A stretch of 64,000 bases of DNA from Bacteroides sp. 51 (lineage in GTDB: Bacteria > Bacteroidota > Bacteroidia > Bacteroidales > Bacteroidaceae): NCBI RefSeq assembly GCF_010500965.1, contig NZ_QVMI01000017.1:1-64000 (forward strand), written 5' to 3'. Below, piece by piece: positions 46,320 to 55,803 of this stretch (its first letter is position 1; every line of letters starts with the position of its first letter). A program made the translations under genes and the position numbers. Below the pieces are notes generated by a model that did not search any database, was not told the origin of the DNA, and was given only the letters and a program-made list of their open reading frames with translations.

Positions 46320-47420
46320 TCAATTATTCTCTTTCCGCCATTTCTCGTGCATTTTTAGTACCTTCATTCCGTCGCTATTGTACCAGGAGTAACCATTGCG
46401 ACGCTCATGGCCTATCTGATCTAAGGCGTAAACCTTTACCCCGTCACGATCGGAAAAGAAAGGACGATTGGTTTCCAGATCGTAGAAGCGCGCCCATAAA
46501 GGAGGGCAGTCGGTGCACTCTACTATTCTGTAATCTCTCTTGCCCTCATCGTTGGTGAAGAATTCTTTTTTGATTCCTTCTATCTTTGAGGCTTTAAACC
46601 ACTCTACGGCACCTTCAACTGCATTGATGATTTCCGACGAAGGGTTAGGGAGCGACATAAGCAGTAGCACGATATTATCCGATTCCTGTCCGCTGAGCGA
46701 AGGCAGTTCGTATGCACGGGCCTTGATAGGCTCCAGTGTAACGTGGTCATGTTGTGCGCACCATACTGTGAGTTTCCCGTTTCGTTTATACTGTGTTTTC
46801 AGAATACATTCCACCCCTTTGTCGAATGCAGCACGGGCTTTCCCGAGGTATTCATTGGGTATAAAATCGTAAGGTGCTTTCTTCTCGTATATCTCACGAA
46901 GTAGCTCCATTACGTTGATCATGGCATTGTCGTTGTAGGTGATCTCCGTGTAATACCCTTTCGGACGAGGCCAGAACTGAGGCCATCCACCATTACCATA
47001 TTGTGCGTTGAGCAGATATTGAATGCCGTCAATGACTGCTTTCTTGTAACGTTCATCTTTGGTTGTCTGGTAAACGCGTGCCAGATAGTATATCTCGGTA
47101 ATGGTAGCGTTATTATCAATAGTGCTTTCATTTACCTTATCCTTGGCGGCCAGGACTTCTTTTCTCTCCTGCTTATTTAGTTCGGCAGCCATATAGATGT
47201 TTTTAGGCCACCCACCGGTGGTTTGCTGATAGAGTAGTACATTTTCTGCAATGCGCGTAGCTTCCTTGGTATGGTAGAAGTTGTCGTCAAACGACTGTAC
47301 TATCCTTGTCCAACTCTTATAAGGCTGTTTTTCCTTGTATGATACTTCCTGGGCGTTGGCTCCTCCCAGTACAAATGTAGATAATAGTACAAAGAGTACT
47401 GATCTGAATGTGATTTTCAT
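46320..47420 (-). CDS. Pectate lyase, PL10-type
   Basis: A Sec signal peptide (MKITFRSVLFVLLSTFVLGGANA) exports this 366-residue enzyme. The PL10 pattern is visible: QTTGGWPKNIYMA, NNATITEIYYLARVY, GNGGWPQFWPRPKGYYTEITYNDNAM (in pieces), WCAQHDHVTLEP and ARAYELPSLSGQES. It would cleave polygalacturonate by calcium-dependent beta-elimination. It starts 9 bases after the stop of the TolC-type gene, so it may be the last gene of the efflux operon transcript, an unusual partner. Confidence 0.85.
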   Translation of the reverse strand: MKITFRSVLFVLLSTFVLGGANAQEVSYKEKQPYKSWTRIVQSFDDNFYHTKEATRIAENVLLYQQTTGGWPKNIYMAAELNKQERKEVLAAKDKVNESTIDNNATITEIYYLARVYQTTKDERYKKAVIDGIQYLLNAQYGNGGWPQFWPRPKGYYTEITYNDNAMINVMELLREIYEKKAPYDFIPNEYLGKARAAFDKGVECILKTQYKRNGKLTVWCAQHDHVTLEPIKARAYELPSLSGQESDNIVLLLMSLPNPSSEIINAVEGAVEWFKASKIEGIKKEFFTNDEGKRDYRIVECTDCPPLWARFYDLETNRPFFSDRDGVKVYALDQIGHERRNGYSWYNSDGMKVLKMHEKWRKENN

Positions 47421-47429
47421 GGCTGATTC

Positions 47430-48755
47430 TTAATTATTCAAATAGTTTGTTATTTTTCCACTGATTTGCAATAAGGATATCTCGCATAGTTTAGTGTCAT
47501 ACTCTGCCGATAGGATTCGCTCTTCCGCATCCAGCAGGCTTTTTTGCGCTTCGCGCATTTCAATACCCGAGAGGTCGCCCAACATATAGCGCTCCATAGC
47601 TATCTCATGGTTCTCCTTGGCGGCCACCAGGTTTTCTCTTTCCAACTTCAATACCTTGATGTTATTAAGGTAAGCCTGCCATAGGTTGCTGATGTCGGCT
47701 TGCAGCGATTGTTCCAACTGCTGGCGGGATAAACGTGCGTTCTCAATCGCGATATTGGCGTTCATGCGTTCCCGTTTCCGGTTGCCGTCGAACAGATTGA
47801 TGCCTACGGTTACTCCGAAATTGAACCCAAGATTGTTTCGCTGGCTATTAGCTCCTATCTCATATTTATTGAACGTGTAACCATAGCCGGAGTTCAGCTT
47901 TACGTAAGGGTAGTTACGGGAATTCACCACCTTCAAATCTAAATCTGCCAGCGTGCGGTTCTGCTCTGCTTTGAGTAGGGAGGAGTTGGTGAGCATGGTC
48001 GCATTCCAGAGTTCATCGAAAGAAAGAAGTATGTTCGGATCAATGATCGAATCGGTGATGTTCAATTCCATATCCATGTCGCGGTTGGCCATCAGTTGAT
48101 TCAGGCGAATGCGCGAAGTGTGCAGAAGCTCTTGCTGTTTCATGTATTTTGAACTGTCGGCATTGAAGTCTACCCGTGCCTGTTGCAAGTCTAACCGGGA
48201 GAAGCTACCGATATTATACCGGGCTTCTACAATACGCAGGCGCTCTTTCGACAGTGATACGGCGTAATGGAAGTTCTTCAACCTGATCGTTTGTTGTACA
48301 TAATTATAGTACTCGGCAGTGAGGCTGGCAATGAAATCTTCTATGGTGATTCGTGTATTTGTCTCGCCTTGCTTTTCCAACTCTTTTAAGCGTTGCAGGT
48401 TTGTGGTCATCTTAAAACCGTCGAAGATAGTCCAGTTGAGGCTGAGTCCGACGTTAAGTGTCTGGTCGAAGATGCCGTTGTCTTTGGTCTTGTCTCCGGT
48501 GGCGCGTGCTTCTGTTTCTGTATTATTCAGGGTACCACTGTAACCACCGCTAAGGTCTAGCGTCGGCAGAAGTCCGGCGTTGCCCCATGTGGCATTGTTT
48601 TTGTCTACCTGTTCTTCATTACGGCTGATGCGGATAGAGTAATTATTCTCTAATCCGGTTTCCAGGCAATCCTGTAAGTTCAAATTCTGTTGGGCATACA
48701 GGCCGATTCCCGATAAACTTGTGCTAATAAGGATGTATATCAATATTCGTTTCAT
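47430..48755 (-). CDS. TolC-family outer-membrane efflux protein
   Basis: The 441-residue protein has a signal peptide (ending SGIGLYAQQ) and the duplicated TolC helical-hairpin pattern. Examples are LNLQDCLETGLENNYSIRISRNEEQ, the IRLNQLM region and the second-half repeat YPYVKLNSGYGYTFNK, SLLDAEERILSAEYD. It forms the outer-membrane exit duct for the RND pump. Its start overlaps the end of the permease gene by 4 bases (ATGA type), showing tight co-translation. Confidence 0.9.
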   Translation of the reverse strand: MKRILIYILISTSLSGIGLYAQQNLNLQDCLETGLENNYSIRISRNEEQVDKNNATWGNAGLLPTLDLSGGYSGTLNNTETEARATGDKTKDNGIFDQTLNVGLSLNWTIFDGFKMTTNLQRLKELEKQGETNTRITIEDFIASLTAEYYNYVQQTIRLKNFHYAVSLSKERLRIVEARYNIGSFSRLDLQQARVDFNADSSKYMKQQELLHTSRIRLNQLMANRDMDMELNITDSIIDPNILLSFDELWNATMLTNSSLLKAEQNRTLADLDLKVVNSRNYPYVKLNSGYGYTFNKYEIGANSQRNNLGFNFGVTVGINLFDGNRKRERMNANIAIENARLSRQQLEQSLQADISNLWQAYLNNIKVLKLERENLVAAKENHEIAMERYMLGDLSGIEMREAQKSLLDAEERILSAEYDTKLCEISLLQISGKITNYLNN

Positions 48756-51700
48756 TCTTCTTTTCTTTTTGAACGGTTAGTCGAGATGTAACTATATATG
48801 GCAGGAACAATGTATATCGTCAGGAAGGTAGATACAAGCATACCTCCGATTACAGCTACCCCCATGGCCACACGTCCGTTTGCTCCTTCGGCAGAAGCAA
48901 ATGCCAGCGGCAACAACCCGAGTATGGTAGATGCACTGGTCATAAGGATGGGGCGTAAGCGTTGGAGAGAGGCTTCGCGGATGGCTGTCATCTTGTCTAT
49001 TCCGGCTTCTTGTTTCTGGTTGGCAAACTCTACGATTAGGATACCGTTCTTTGCCACCAGCCCGATAAGCATAATGATACCAATCTGGCTGAATATATTC
49101 ATTGTAATGCCGCTGGTTATCATAAACACAAGTGCTCCGGCAATGGCAAGCGGCACAGTCAACATCACAATCAAAGGATCTTTAAAGCTTTCGAACTGGG
49201 CGGCCAGGATAAGGTAAATAAGGAAGATGGCCAGTACGAAAGCAAACATCAAGCTGGAAGAACTCTCGCGGTATTCCTTCGAATCGCCGGTCAGGGCTGT
49301 CCGGAAGGTATCATCCAGTGTTTCTTTGGCTATTCTGTCCATTTCCTCCAATCCCTGGCCTATGGTGTACCCTTTGTTAAGTCCGGCAGAGACTGTGGCG
49401 GCTACAAACCGGTTAAAACGGTAAAGCTGTGGCGGAGCAATATTTTCGCTGATAGCTACAAGGTTATCCATTTGTATCATTTCACCTTTATCGCTGCGTA
49501 CATATATCGAACGAAGGTCGGCAGGTTTGTTGCGTTGTTGGCGATTGATTTCACCCAGAATTTCATATTGCTTTCCATTCATGTAGAAATATCCCATACG
49601 CTGTCCGCTAAGTCCGTATTGCAGTGTCTGGGCTATATTACGGGTACTTACTCCCATCATGGTAGCCTTGTCTCTGTCGATGCTGATGCGCGCTTCCGGC
49701 TTGCTGAACTTCAGGTTAACGTCTGCCATCTGGAATACCGGGCTATCGTAGACCTTTTGCATGAATTCCGGCAATACCTTTTCAAGTTTCGCCAGGTTGG
49801 TGGCTTGCAGTACATATTGTACGGGCATCCCTCCGCGGCGGCTACCGAAAGTAGACTGCTGCTGTACAAAGGAGCGGGCCATAGTTTTCTTCTGAACTGC
49901 CCTTGAAACCTCTTCAGCCACATCCATTTGGGAGTAGTCTCTATCTTTAATGTCTACCAATGAGATCTGCACATTTCCGCTACCACTCGAAACACGGGCG
50001 GTTACGGTCCGGGCATCAGGTACCAAAGAATCGACCAGGGCGTTGATGTCTTCTGTATAATCGCGCATGTATTCATACGTAACTCCTTCAGGGCCACGGG
50101 TGTTTATGGTAATAGACGACCGGTCTTCGAGAGGTGCCATTTCGGAAGGGATAGCATCCCATAAGTACCCAATCATAACCAACGTAATGAGTACAATCGG
50201 TAGGGCGAGGTATCGTTTTTTAAGGAAGCCTGCGAGGGATTTGGCATAGATGTTATTCATTCCTTCAAAGAAAGGCTCGGTCTTCCGGTAAAACCAATTC
50301 TGCTTTTCGCGTTTGATCAACAATTTGGTAGCCAGCATAGGCGTGAAAGTCAATGCGGCAAAAGAAGAAATGATAACAGACCCCGAGATTACGATACTAA
50401 ACTCACGGAACAGGCGTCCGGTCATACCTTCCATAAATACAATCGGGAAGAATACCGCAACCAGGGTTATAGTAGTCGATATAACGGCAAAGAATATTTC
50501 TTTTGACCCTTCAATACCTGCCTCTTTGGGGTTCATTCCCCGTTCAATGCGGATGTAAATATTCTCCGTCATTACAATGGCGTCATCCACCACCAATCCT
50601 ACGGAGAGTACGATGGCAAGCATGGATAATACGTTGATGGAGAATCCTGCCAGATACATCACGAAGAATGCCCCGATGAGTGAAACCGGAATTACGATAC
50701 ATGGAATGAGCGTAACACGCCAGTCGCGTAGGAAAAGGAAGATAATGATGATTACCAGGATAAAGGCAACGTATACCGTTTCTTGTACTTCATAGATGGA
50801 TGCACGGATGAATTTGGTATTGTCGAACCCGTAGTTTGTGGTGACGTCTTCGGGTAAGTCCTTCTTCATCATCTCCATACGGTCGTATACGGCATTGGCA
50901 ATCTCAATGTGGTTGGCTCCCGGTTGTGGAGTAACCACCACCCCAATCATCGGAATTCCGTTCATCTTCATGTAGCTTTGTATATCTCGTGGTCCAAGCT
51001 CTGCTTCTCCTATATCACTAAAACGGACGATACGGTCGTTGCTTTCCTTGATAATCAGATTATTGAACTCTTCTGCCGTATGCATAAGCCCCAGCGTACG
51101 GATGGTCAACTCGGTGGTGTTTCCTTCAATTTTTCCGGATGGTAACTCTACGTTTTCACTATCAACAGCATTTTTAACGTCTGTGGGTGTAATGTTGTAG
51201 GATGCCATCTTTACCGGGTCCAGCCATAAGCGCATGGAGTAGCGCTTTTCTCCCCAAATGGATACTCCACTAACGTCGGGAATGGTTTGAAGTTGTTCTT
51301 TTACAGTGAGGTCGGCAATTTCACTCAGTTCCAATAACGACCGCTTGTCGCTCTGGATAGCTACCATAAGGATAGGAGAGGCGTCGGCATCGGCCTTGGA
51401 TACGATTGGAGGATCGCAGTCGCGGGGAAGATAACGTTGTGCACGTGACACTTTATCGCGTACGTCATTGGCGGCAGTTTCCAGGTCTACCGATAGTTCA
51501 AACTCTACGGTGATACGGCTTTGTCCCTGGCTGCTGACACTGGATAGGGAGCGAATCCCCGGAATACCATTGATGTTCTGCTCCAACGGTTCGGTGATCT
51601 GGTTTTCAATAACGTCGGCGTTTGCACCGGGGTATGAACAACTTACTGAAATGATAGGGTTGTCAACCGATGGATATTCGCGAACACCCAGCGATGTATA

Positions 51701-51784
51701 GCCAATCATACCGAAAAGGATGATGATCAGCGTTAATACTGTGGCTAATACCGGGCGACGGATACTAAGTTCGGATATATTCAT
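48752..51784 (-). CDS. RND efflux pump, inner-membrane permease (HAE-1/AcrB type)
   Basis: This 1010-residue proton-driven RND transporter has the twelve-segment, duplicated architecture. Typical features are the N-terminus MNISELSIRRPVLATVLTLIIILFG (in pieces), the porter-domain start ISVSCSYPGANADVIENQITEPLEQ, and the fourth-segment motif GLVVDDAIVMTENI with the proton-relay aspartates. Further marks are the loop GRLFREFSIVISGSVIISSFAALTFTPMLA and the second-half LIGLVAKNGILIVEFANQ. The usual substrates of the type are hydrophobic or amphiphilic drugs and bile salts. It is the second gene of adaptor-permease-TolC. Confidence 0.95.
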   Translation of the reverse strand: MNISELSIRRPVLATVLTLIIILFGMIGYTSLGVREYPSVDNPIISVSCSYPGANADVIENQITEPLEQNINGIPGIRSLSSVSSQGQSRITVEFELSVDLETAANDVRDKVSRAQRYLPRDCDPPIVSKADADASPILMVAIQSDKRSLLELSEIADLTVKEQLQTIPDVSGVSIWGEKRYSMRLWLDPVKMASYNITPTDVKNAVDSENVELPSGKIEGNTTELTIRTLGLMHTAEEFNNLIIKESNDRIVRFSDIGEAELGPRDIQSYMKMNGIPMIGVVVTPQPGANHIEIANAVYDRMEMMKKDLPEDVTTNYGFDNTKFIRASIYEVQETVYVAFILVIIIIFLFLRDWRVTLIPCIVIPVSLIGAFFVMYLAGFSINVLSMLAIVLSVGLVVDDAIVMTENIYIRIERGMNPKEAGIEGSKEIFFAVISTTITLVAVFFPIVFMEGMTGRLFREFSIVISGSVIISSFAALTFTPMLATKLLIKREKQNWFYRKTEPFFEGMNNIYAKSLAGFLKKRYLALPIVLITLVMIGYLWDAIPSEMAPLEDRSSITINTRGPEGVTYEYMRDYTEDINALVDSLVPDARTVTARVSSGSGNVQISLVDIKDRDYSQMDVAEEVSRAVQKKTMARSFVQQQSTFGSRRGGMPVQYVLQATNLAKLEKVLPEFMQKVYDSPVFQMADVNLKFSKPEARISIDRDKATMMGVSTRNIAQTLQYGLSGQRMGYFYMNGKQYEILGEINRQQRNKPADLRSIYVRSDKGEMIQMDNLVAISENIAPPQLYRFNRFVAATVSAGLNKGYTIGQGLEEMDRIAKETLDDTFRTALTGDSKEYRESSSSLMFAFVLAIFLIYLILAAQFESFKDPLIVMLTVPLAIAGALVFMITSGITMNIFSQIGIIMLIGLVAKNGILIVEFANQKQEAGIDKMTAIREASLQRLRPILMTSASTILGLLPLAFASAEGANGRVAMGVAVIGGMLVSTFLTIYIVPAIYSYISTNRSKRKEE

Positions 51785-51810
51785 TTGAGTTCTTATTATT
51801 GGGTTTTAGA

Positions 51811-51913
51811 GCCTCACCCCAGCCCTCTCCAAAGGAGAGGGAGATGGCTGTGCTGTAATTTCTCAGGGTGTAACCTCTTTCTCCCTCTCCTTTGGAGAGG
51901 GCTGGGGTGAGGC
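51811..51913. repeat. Long perfect hairpin between adaptor and permease genes
   Basis: Two 33-bp arms (51811-51843 and 51881-51913) are perfect inverted copies with a 37-base loop. Each arm also contains CCCTCTCC-AAA-GGAGAGGG. The element ends 2 bases from the adaptor stop codon and fills the gap to the permease start, so it could control how much transcript reaches the permease. The sequence type (CCTCACCCCAGCCCTCTCC) is a dispersed repeat. Confidence 0.85.
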
Positions 51914-51915
51914 TG

Positions 51916-52998
51916 TTAGTCAATATTATCCAGTGTTACAGGCAATCCGGTGCGGAGTTGTAGGGTTCCCGATACGATTAACGTATCTCCTACGTTTAAT
52001 CCTTCCAATACCTGCACATCCGATGCCGTACGCAACCCTTTGGTAATGAATACCGGTTCGGCTTTTCCGTTTTTATATAAGAAAACCTTGTCTTTTCCCA
52101 TTTCAGGAACAATGGCCTGACTTGGTATGGAGATTGCATCGGATAATTCGAACATACGTACCCAAATGTTGGCAGGCTTTCCCGGGAGTAGCCGGTTGTT
52201 CGTGTTGGGGTAGAGTGCCCTTACTGTCAGGGTATTGGTTATCGGGTCAATCTGTGATGCCATAGCATACACACTCGCATAAAATGTATCCAGAATACCA
52301 TCTACGGTAAAGCTGACTTTGGTGCCGACTGTAATTTGATTGGAATAGCGCTCCGGGATGGAGAATTCAACCTTCAAAGGAGATACCTTTGTCAGTTTGG
52401 CTATGACGGTAGTGGGAGAGGCGTAAGCACCCTCGCTGACTTGGCGTAAGCTGATAACCCCATCGAAAGGAGCTCGCAATTCGGTTAATGCAATATTGGC
52501 TTTGACGAGTTGGATATCTGCATTAAGCGCTTCAAGGTCTGTTTTAACCTGCTCGTATGCTTCCTTGCTGACTGCATCTTTTTCCAGCAGTGCGCTTTGA
52601 CGATACACTCTGTCTTGTGCTAATTTGAGTTGAGCCTCGAGTTTCTTTAACTGTGCTTGCAGGGGAGCATCATTGACTTTGGCCAGGAGTTGGCCTTTTT
52701 GCACCTGGTGGCCTTCGCTGAAATTAATCTGTGTAACCTGTCCCGAAGTCTGAAAAGATAAATCAACCTCTTCGTCGGGCATAAGTCGCCCTCTGGGGTT
52801 GATGTCGTCGGCCAATGTATGCTCTTTAATGGTTACAGCGTTGACATTGAGTATGCGTCTGCTGTTTCCTTGTTGCGGTTGAGCTGCTGTGCTTTTCTCT
52901 TCATTTGATTTGCCTGTGGGGAGGAAACGATACAATCCCCAACCTGTTAACCCGAGAACCAGGAAAATGATAATTCCCCATCTAACTCTTTTATCCAT
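51916..52998 (-). CDS. RND efflux periplasmic adaptor (membrane fusion protein)
   Basis: The protein has an N-terminal membrane segment (WGIIIFLVLGLTGWGLYRF) and then the adaptor folds: a barrel-sandwich half (DLSFQTSGQVTQINFSEGHQVQKGQLLAKV), a helical hairpin (about residues 115-165: APLQAQLKKLEAQLKLAQDRVYRQSALLEKDAVS), the second half (ELRAPFDGVISLRQVSEGAYA) and a beta-barrel. It links the permease to the TolC duct. The frame reaches 53058, but I start at the ATG at 52998 (MDKRVRWG), because the extension reads into the REP palindrome upstream. Confidence 0.9.
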   Translation of the reverse strand: MDKRVRWGIIIFLVLGLTGWGLYRFLPTGKSNEEKSTAAQPQQGNSRRILNVNAVTIKEHTLADDINPRGRLMPDEEVDLSFQTSGQVTQINFSEGHQVQKGQLLAKVNDAPLQAQLKKLEAQLKLAQDRVYRQSALLEKDAVSKEAYEQVKTDLEALNADIQLVKANIALTELRAPFDGVISLRQVSEGAYASPTTVIAKLTKVSPLKVEFSIPERYSNQITVGTKVSFTVDGILDTFYASVYAMASQIDPITNTLTVRALYPNTNNRLLPGKPANIWVRMFELSDAISIPSQAIVPEMGKDKVFLYKNGKAEPVFITKGLRTASDVQVLEGLNVGDTLIVSGTLQLRTGLPVTLDNID

Positions 52999-53028
52999 GA
53001 ATGTATTATTTTTGAAAAGATTATCACC

Positions 53029-53096
53029 GTAGGGGCGGTTCGCGAACCGCCCAATCATTTGCTTTGTGGTTCGGGCGGTTCGCGAACCGCCCCTAC
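53029..53096. repeat. Paired REP-like palindrome upstream of the efflux operon
   Basis: Second copy of the element at 41860-41940: 24-bp perfect inverted arms at 53029-53052 and 53073-53096, each with the inner palindrome GGGCGGTTCGCGAACCGCCC. The inner spacer differs between the copies. It ends 31 bases from the adaptor start. Confidence 0.85.
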
Positions 53097-53162
53097 AATA
53101 ATCATTTTCTTTTGTTTAGTATATACGTCTACCAATCTTAGACGAAACTGGAATGAAAAGGT

Positions 53163-54095
53163 TTAAAATGCCGACCGATATTTTCCTTCTTCTTTATCTT
53201 CCAGCATATTTAAATAAGAAGTATAACGTGATTCGCTAATGTAGTGTTGCTCTACAGCGTTGCGTACGGCACATCCGGGTTCATGCCGATGTGTACAATT
53301 ATTGTATCGGCAATCGGCAGATACTTTAAATATTTCGGGGAAATAATGGCTGATTTCCTCTTCTTCCATATCGAATGTACCGAATCCTTTGATTCCGGGA
53401 GTGTCGATGATATACCCATCGCCAGGAACGGGATACATTTCCGAGAAAGTAGTGGTATGGGTTCCTTTGTTGTGGTAACTGGATATTTCGGCTGTTTTGA
53501 TGTTTACATCTGGTAAGATATGGTTGATGAGAGTCGATTTCCCCACTCCCGAATGGCCGGAGAAGAGCGTCACCCTTCCTTTCAGTTCTTCTTTAATCGT
53601 ATCAATACCTTCATTTCTCAATGCCGAGATTTTAAAGCAGGGATAGCCGATATGTGTATAAAGTGTAATGAGAGCCTCCAGATATTGCAGTTCCTCTTCA
53701 TTATACGCGTCTACTTTATTAAATATGAGTTTAACCGGTACGCGGTATGCTTCGGCCGATGCCAGAAAACGGTCAATGAATATAGTTGATGTTTCGGGAT
53801 AGTTGACTGTAACAACAAGCATGCACTGGTCCAGGTTAGCCGCCAGGATATGCGATTGTTTAGATAGGTTCGAGGAGCGCCGGACGATGTAATTCTTCCG
53901 GTCTTCAATTTCGGTAATGAGGGCCGTACCTTCCGGGTTAACGGCAATCTGAACATAGTCGCCCACAGCTATCGGATTGGTACTCTTGATCTCCTTTAGC
54001 CGGAAGTTTCCTTTGATTTTACATTCTATGATCCTTCCGTCATTTGTCTTGACGTGATACCAACTACCAGTGTTCCTGATTACTAACCCCTTCAT
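53163..54095 (-). CDS. rsgA: Small ribosomal subunit biogenesis GTPase RsgA
   Basis: RsgA checks late maturation of the 30S subunit. The 310-residue protein has an N-terminal OB domain, then the circularly permuted GTPase motifs in order G4 NKVD (126-129), G1 GHSGVGKS (180-187), G3 DTPG (231-234), and a C-terminal zinc knuckle with Cys262, Cys267, His269 and Cys275. All key residues are present. It precedes frr and pyrH in reverse order on the same strand, with a heptamer-repeat array between rsgA and frr. Confidence 0.95.
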   Translation of the reverse strand: MKGLVIRNTGSWYHVKTNDGRIIECKIKGNFRLKEIKSTNPIAVGDYVQIAVNPEGTALITEIEDRKNYIVRRSSNLSKQSHILAANLDQCMLVVTVNYPETSTIFIDRFLASAEAYRVPVKLIFNKVDAYNEEELQYLEALITLYTHIGYPCFKISALRNEGIDTIKEELKGRVTLFSGHSGVGKSTLINHILPDVNIKTAEISSYHNKGTHTTTFSEMYPVPGDGYIIDTPGIKGFGTFDMEEEEISHYFPEIFKVSADCRYNNCTHRHEPGCAVRNAVEQHYISESRYTSYLNMLEDKEEGKYRSAF

Positions 54096-54098
54096 ATA

Positions 54099-54200
54099 AG
54101 TTGAAAGTTGAAAGTTGAAAGTTGAAAGTTAAGAAAGTTATGGGGATGAACATATTGTACCCGCATGGCAACTTTCAACTTTCAACTTTCAATTTTCAAC
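54099..54200. repeat. Inverted heptamer array between rsgA and frr
   Basis: GTTGAAA heptamers (54099-54131) face TTTCAAC heptamers (54166-54200). The phrase GCATGGCAACTTTC is shared with the array at 39740-39829, so the two belong to one family. Confidence 0.8.
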
Positions 54201-54206
54201 TGAATT

Positions 54207-54767
54207 TTAGACTGTCATAATTTCTTTTTCCTTCTCAACCAGCATATCATCTACCTTCTTGATATACTTGTCGTGTACTTTCTGAAGTTTAGCTTCAGCG
54301 TCTTTTTGATTGTCTTCCGATAGTCCGTCTTTAACGGCTTTCTTTAGTATATCAATGCCATCGCGACGTGCATTGCGGATACTGATCTTCGCTGTTTCAG
54401 CTTCGCCTTTACATTGTTTGGACAATTGTTTACGGCGCTCTTCGGTTGGTTGTGGAATACCAATGCGAATGATCTCTCCATTGTTTTCGGGCATAATGCC
54501 GAGGTCAGAGTCGATGATTGCTTTTTCAATGGCTCTGAACATGCTTTTATCCCACGGTTTGATCGTGATGCTACGCGCGTCGGGAGTTGATATCGCTGAT
54601 ACATTGCTCAGGGGCACCATACTACCATACGAATCTACACGGATACCGTCAAGAATTCTTGGGTTGGCTTTACCCGCACGGATATGAGCAAATGATTCTT
54701 CAAGATACATAATGGCCATGTCCATTTTCTCTTGAGCTTCGTTGATGCAAGCGTTTACGTCTATCAT
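54207..54767 (-). CDS. frr: Ribosome recycling factor
   Basis: RRF splits post-termination ribosomes together with EF-G. The 186-residue protein shows the family pattern: FAHIRAGKANPRILDGIRVDSYGS, the STPDARSITIKPWD strand, NGEIIRIGIPQPTEERRKQLSKQ and the C-terminal helix DKYIKKVDDMLVEKEKEIM (in pieces). The frame could extend to 54833, but the added residues are translated repeat, and the family starts at MIDVNACINEAQ (ATG at 54767). It follows pyrH on the same strand. Confidence 0.96.
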   Translation of the reverse strand: MIDVNACINEAQEKMDMAIMYLEESFAHIRAGKANPRILDGIRVDSYGSMVPLSNVSAISTPDARSITIKPWDKSMFRAIEKAIIDSDLGIMPENNGEIIRIGIPQPTEERRKQLSKQCKGEAETAKISIRNARRDGIDILKKAVKDGLSEDNQKDAEAKLQKVHDKYIKKVDDMLVEKEKEIMTV

Positions 54768-54768
54768 A

Positions 54769-54887
54769 TTTTTTGAGTTTTGAGTTATGAGTTTTGAGTT
54801 ATGATGCAAAGTAAAACTAAAAACCATAAACAAACAAGTGAATAAACCAAAAACTCAAAACTCAAAACTCATAACTGATAACTAATT
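54769..54887. repeat. Inverted heptamer array (GAGTTTT / AAAACTC) between frr and pyrH
   Basis: GAGTTTT and GAGTTAT heptamers (54769-54805) face AAAACTC-type heptamers (54849-54887). The right arm includes the pyrH stop codon and the left arm ends 2 bases from the frr start. The unit sequence differs from the TTTCAAC arrays but the period of 7 is the same. Confidence 0.75.
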
Positions 54888-55592
54888 ATGTACTAAAGTT
54901 CCTATTTCTTCTCCAAGAACAACTTTCTTAAGGTTTCCTACGGTGTCCATATCGAAAACCACAATCGGCAGGTTGTTTTCTTTACACATGGTGGTAGCGG
55001 TGAGGTCCATAACTTTCAGGCCGCGATTGTATATCTCGTCGTAAGTAATCTCTTTGAACTTGGTTGCTGTTTTGTCTTTCTCCGGGTCGGCCGTATAAAT
55101 GCCATCTACGCGTGTGCCTTTCAGCATAACGTCGGCTTCGATCTCGATGCCCCGTAGTGAGGAACCGGTGTCGGTAGTGAAGAATGGGTTTCCCGTGCCG
55201 GCCGACATGATGACTACCTCGCCGTTTTCCATGCTTTCAATCGCTTTCCATTTGTTGTAAAACTCTCCGATCGGTTCCATGCGGACAGCGGTAAGTACAC
55301 GCGACTTGACGCTTACCGAGCCAAGGGCAGAGCTAAGAGCGAGGCTGTTGATCACGGTTGCCAACATGCCCATCTGGTCGCCTTTTACGCGGTCGAATCC
55401 TTTGTTGGCGCCACTCAAACCACGGAAGATGTTGCCGCCACCTATCACGATGCCAATCTGTACTCCCAGTTCGTGGATCTCTTTTATTTGTGTGGCATAC
55501 TCGGCCAGACGCTTTTCGTCGATGCCATATTGTTTTTCTCCCATCAGGCTTTCGCCGCTTAACTTCAATAAGATTCTTTTGTACTTTATCAT
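54882..55592 (-). CDS. pyrH: UMP kinase
   Basis: PyrH makes UDP from UMP and is the bacterial hexameric amino-acid-kinase-fold enzyme. The pattern is complete: YKRILLKLSGESLMG at the N-terminus, GIVIGGGNIFRG, DQMGMLATVINSLAL, the VIMSAGTGNPFFTTDT loop, and ADVMLKGTRVDGIYTADP. Length (236) is normal. A -7 box TAAATTTG (minus strand, 55621-55628) precedes the start by about 30 bases. frr and rsgA follow, each separated by a heptamer array. Confidence 0.97.
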   Translation of the reverse strand: MIKYKRILLKLSGESLMGEKQYGIDEKRLAEYATQIKEIHELGVQIGIVIGGGNIFRGLSGANKGFDRVKGDQMGMLATVINSLALSSALGSVSVKSRVLTAVRMEPIGEFYNKWKAIESMENGEVVIMSAGTGNPFFTTDTGSSLRGIEIEADVMLKGTRVDGIYTADPEKDKTATKFKEITYDEIYNRGLKVMDLTATTMCKENNLPIVVFDMDTVGNLKKVVLGEEIGTLVHN

Positions 55593-55803
55593 AACTGATT
55601 GTCGGATTTGGTTTCTTTGGCAAATTTATATAAAAATATCTCAGGTTATGCGAAAAAACGCATCTCTGTACAATATTTGTTTGTGTGCGTCGTTTACCTA
55701 CTTAGGATGTATTATTCTCTTATAGCAATTTTTAAGAGAACAATATGCTATGAGATTTGTCTTTAATGTATAGAGAATGAAATGATTAATTAACCTATAC
55801 CTT

